Of a stretch of 6,334 nucleotides of DNA, positions 4,261 to 6,334 are shown piece after piece. How positions within the stretch are numbered: position 1 is the stretch's first letter; each line of letters starts with the position of its first letter. The stretch comes from Planctomycetales bacterium. GTDB taxonomy: Bacteria > Planctomycetota > Planctomycetia > Pirellulales > Thermoguttaceae. The stretch covers positions 1 to 6,334 of the forward strand of contig SKJM01000766.1 in NCBI GenBank assembly GCA_007122045.1. The letters run 5' to 3'. The notes beneath the pieces were generated by a model, which saw only the letters and a program-made list of their open reading frames with translations, made no database searches and was not told where the DNA came from. A program made the translations under genes and the position numbers.

Positions 4261-6273
4261 TCACCGCAACTCGGCCCCGTGGCGCTCGCGGCAGGCGGCC
4301 ACGATGCGGTCGCGCAGCTCGTCGGCCTGCTGGTTGGTCAGGGTGGCGTCGTGCGAACGGAGCACGAGGCGCATCAGGAGGCTCTTCTTGCCCGGGCCGA
4401 GCCGGTCGGGGTCGCGGTACGTGTCGGCGTATTCGAGATGCTCGAACAGCGGGCCGCAGCCCTCGCGCACCGTGGCGGCCAGGTCGGCCCAGCGGACCGA
4501 CTCGTCGACGACCAGGTTCAAGTCGCGGCCGACCGGCGGGTAGGGCGATTGCGGCCGGTTGGCCGGAATGAGCGAGGCGCGCTGCACCAGCGGCGCCAGG
4601 CGCATTTCGGCCACCAGGCCCGGCCCGCGCAGCTCGAACCGCTCCCGCCCTTCGTCGCTAAGTTCTCCGACGAATGCCAGCGACTTGCCGTCCACCTCGA
4701 GCCGGCAGGCGGCCCCCGGCTCCAAGAGCGGCTCGTTCGCCGCAACCGCCTCGACGGCCAATTCCGGGGCGATGCGTTCCAGCACGGCCTCGATCACCCC
4801 CTTCACCTCGCGGAAGCTGCGCCCGCTGGTCAGCCCGAGCATGACGGCCTCCTCGGGCAGGCCGCCGTGGCGGGGCAGGTACGCGCGGGCAACCTCGAAC
4901 AACTCGATTTCCGTGTTGAACAGCGCTTCGTTCGTCCGCCGCGCGGCCAGCAGGCTGGGGATGAGCGAACGGCGCAGCCGGTCGGCCCCGCGCAGCACGG
5001 GCGAGAGGGCCCGAAGCGGTTCGGCGTCGGTCCACGGGCTCCAGGCGTCCGACGCCTTTTCGTCGATCACGCTGAGCGTGACCGCTTCGTCGAACCCGCA
5101 CGCGATGAGCACCTCGCGGGCGCGGGCGTGGACGCGGTCGTCGAGCGTGCGGGCCGAGGCGACCATGGGCACGCCCACGTCTTCCGGAATGGCGTCGTAC
5201 CCGTCGATCCGCCCGACCTCCTCGACCAGGTCGATTTCGCGCGCCAGGTCGCGCCGCCAGCTTGGCGGGATGACCTCGACCGCGGCGGCGTCGGCCCGGG
5301 TTTCCGCCAGGCCCAGCGCGCTGAGAATCTGCCGCACCCGCTCCGGCGGGACCTCGACGCCCAGCACCCGCTCGAGTTGCGAGAAACGCAGCACGATGGG
5401 TTCGCGGGCGGGCGGCTCGCGGCCGACGTCGACCGAGCCTCGGGCAAGCTCGCCGCCGCAAAGCTCCAGAATCAACTGGCAGCAGCGGCGGCTGGCCCAG
5501 TCGACACCCTCCGGATCGATCTTCCGCTCGAACCGGTAGGAGGAGTCGCTGTGCAGATTCAGCGACCGGGCCGTATTGCGGATCGACGTGGGGTCGAACT
5601 CGGCCGCCTCGACCAGCACGTCGGTCGTCGACTCGGAAATCTCGGTCTTCGCGCCGCCCATCACGCCGCCGATGGCCACGGGCACGCGGGCGTCGGCAAT
5701 GACGCACGTGTCGGGATCGAGGCGGTACTGCTTGTGATCGATCGCCTCGATCGTCTCGCCCGGCAGCGGCCGGCGCACGACAATCTGCCGCCCCCCCAGC
5801 TTGCCGTAATCGAACGTGTGCAGCGGCTGCCCGCACTCCATCAGCACGTAGTTGCTGATGTCGACCACGTTGTTGATGGGCGCCAGGCCGACGGTTTCGA
5901 GCCGGCGGGCCATCCAGCCGGGGCTGGGGCCGATCTTCACGCCGCGAATCACCCGCGCCGTGTAGCGGTAGCACAGGTCGGGGCAGTCGATGCGCACCTC
6001 GACGAGTTGCTCGACGGGCGTTTTGCCTTCGGGCGGCTCGGCGGGCGGGAGGGTGACGGAGCGGTCGAACAGGGCCCCCGCCTCGCGGGCGACGCCCAGG
6101 TGGCCCAGGCAGTCGGGCCGGTTGCTGGTCACCTCCAGGTCGATGGCCAGGTCGTCGCCCACCTCGCACGTGCCCTCATGGTTGAGGCCCGACAGCATCA
6201 GTCGCCGCTCCAATTCCTCGTGCGGCATGTCGAGCGTTATGTACTGCTTCAGCCAGTTCCAGGATACGAGCAT
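4261..6273 (-). CDS. pheT: Phenylalanine--tRNA ligase beta subunit, short form
   Basis: The 670-residue product is the beta subunit of the alpha2-beta2 enzyme that charges tRNA-Phe in the cytoplasm. It starts MLVSWNWLKQYI at ATG 6273; the frame is open upstream but those 20 codons are not family-like. Blocks in order: N-terminal B1 helix region (1-37); VTSNRPDCLGHLGVARE (48-64); B3/B4 editing domain with NNVVDISNYV and GQPLHTFD (134-155), IGGVMGGAKTEIS (201-213) and SDSSYRFERKIDPEG (242-256); B5 domain (about 290-365) ending SWRRDLAREIDLVEEVGRIDG; catalytic-like core (about 370-560, with IELFEVARAYLP at 456-467); and the FDX-ACB anticodon-binding domain (578-670), from YPPVGRDLNLVVDE to GAELR. 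Usual bacterial PheT is near 790-800 residues. Here the OB-fold tRNA-binding domain normally between the GLEVEG-like and TPNRADCL-like motifs is absent: SGLNHEGTCEVGDDLAIDLE joins them directly. His152 and Glu211 may be editing-site residues. No clear ribosome-binding site is visible. pheS would be expected to the right, outside the window. Confidence 0.96.
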   Translation of the reverse strand: MLVSWNWLKQYITLDMPHEELERRLMLSGLNHEGTCEVGDDLAIDLEVTSNRPDCLGHLGVAREAGALFDRSVTLPPAEPPEGKTPVEQLVEVRIDCPDLCYRYTARVIRGVKIGPSPGWMARRLETVGLAPINNVVDISNYVLMECGQPLHTFDYGKLGGRQIVVRRPLPGETIEAIDHKQYRLDPDTCVIADARVPVAIGGVMGGAKTEISESTTDVLVEAAEFDPTSIRNTARSLNLHSDSSYRFERKIDPEGVDWASRRCCQLILELCGGELARGSVDVGREPPAREPIVLRFSQLERVLGVEVPPERVRQILSALGLAETRADAAAVEVIPPSWRRDLAREIDLVEEVGRIDGYDAIPEDVGVPMVASARTLDDRVHARAREVLIACGFDEAVTLSVIDEKASDAWSPWTDAEPLRALSPVLRGADRLRRSLIPSLLAARRTNEALFNTEIELFEVARAYLPRHGGLPEEAVMLGLTSGRSFREVKGVIEAVLERIAPELAVEAVAANEPLLEPGAACRLEVDGKSLAFVGELSDEGRERFELRGPGLVAEMRLAPLVQRASLIPANRPQSPYPPVGRDLNLVVDESVRWADLAATVREGCGPLFEHLEYADTYRDPDRLGPGKKSLLMRLVLRSHDATLTNQQADELRDRIVAACRERHGAELR

Positions 6274-6334
6274 TGAAATTGAACTTGGGCGGGTGGGAGC
6301 GGGGTTGGGTAAGAAAGGCTTCCAGTTCAACACC
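6274..6334. other. Upstream region of pheT, window edge
   Basis: These 61 bases precede the pheT ATG. On the minus strand they are pyrimidine-rich (CTTTCTTACCCAACCCC) with no Shine-Dalgarno match before the ATG and no convincing -35/-10 pair. Leaderless or non-SD initiation, or an upstream pheS in the same operon, are both possible; the window ends too soon to tell. Confidence 0.3.

Noticed and set aside
4150..6276. A 708-codon open frame on the plus strand opposite pheT
   Set aside because: It mirrors pheT codon by codon, is rich in Ala, Gly, Arg, Val and His with no domain, and arises because high GC at third positions removes stops. The pheT reading has every family motif.
1..6334. CRISPR array, tRNA or rRNA gene, insertion-sequence transposase
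   Set aside because: No regularly spaced direct repeats, no cloverleaf or rRNA-like stretch and no transposase motifs were seen on either strand.

Overview
The window looks like a piece of a high-GC planctomycete chromosome, most likely from the Pirellulales. This is inferred from four things: a secreted formylglycine-type sulfatase, a short PheT without the usual tRNA-binding domain, a two-helix glycine-zipper membrane protein of a type I associate with planctomycetes, and intergenic GGGGACAGTCCC palindromes of the kind that recur in these genomes. No taxonomic marker gene is present and no search was run.

Every gene I accept lies on the minus strand, so the biological reading order runs from the right edge to the left. 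pheT (6273 to 4261) is the phenylalanyl-tRNA synthetase beta subunit. It is followed 73 bases later by a type II toxin-antitoxin pair, a Phd/YefM-type antitoxin (4187-3957) and a PIN-domain VapC toxin (3960-3574), joined by a GTGA overlap. Next come two short genes: an 81-residue cytosolic protein of unknown function (3481-3236) and a 99-residue membrane protein (3203-2904). A 236-base gap with a plausible promoter precedes the sulfatase (2667-1159).

Downstream of the sulfatase lies a non-coding block (891-1158) holding a nested inverted repeat of about 150 bases, probably a REP/MITE-like element. The left end carries two translationally coupled genes of unknown function (890-228, and 231 running off the window edge), the first of which resembles a widespread uncharacterised family.

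Functionally the window mixes housekeeping translation (pheT), a stress or stability module (VapBC), and secreted polysaccharide desulfation. Nothing shows that these act together; the shared strand may be only local gene order. In sampled 60-base stretches, GC is about 52-60% across vapC against about 68-78% in the sulfatase and pheT, which fits later acquisition of the toxin-antitoxin module. The long open frames on the plus strand opposite pheT and the sulfatase are antisense artefacts of high GC.
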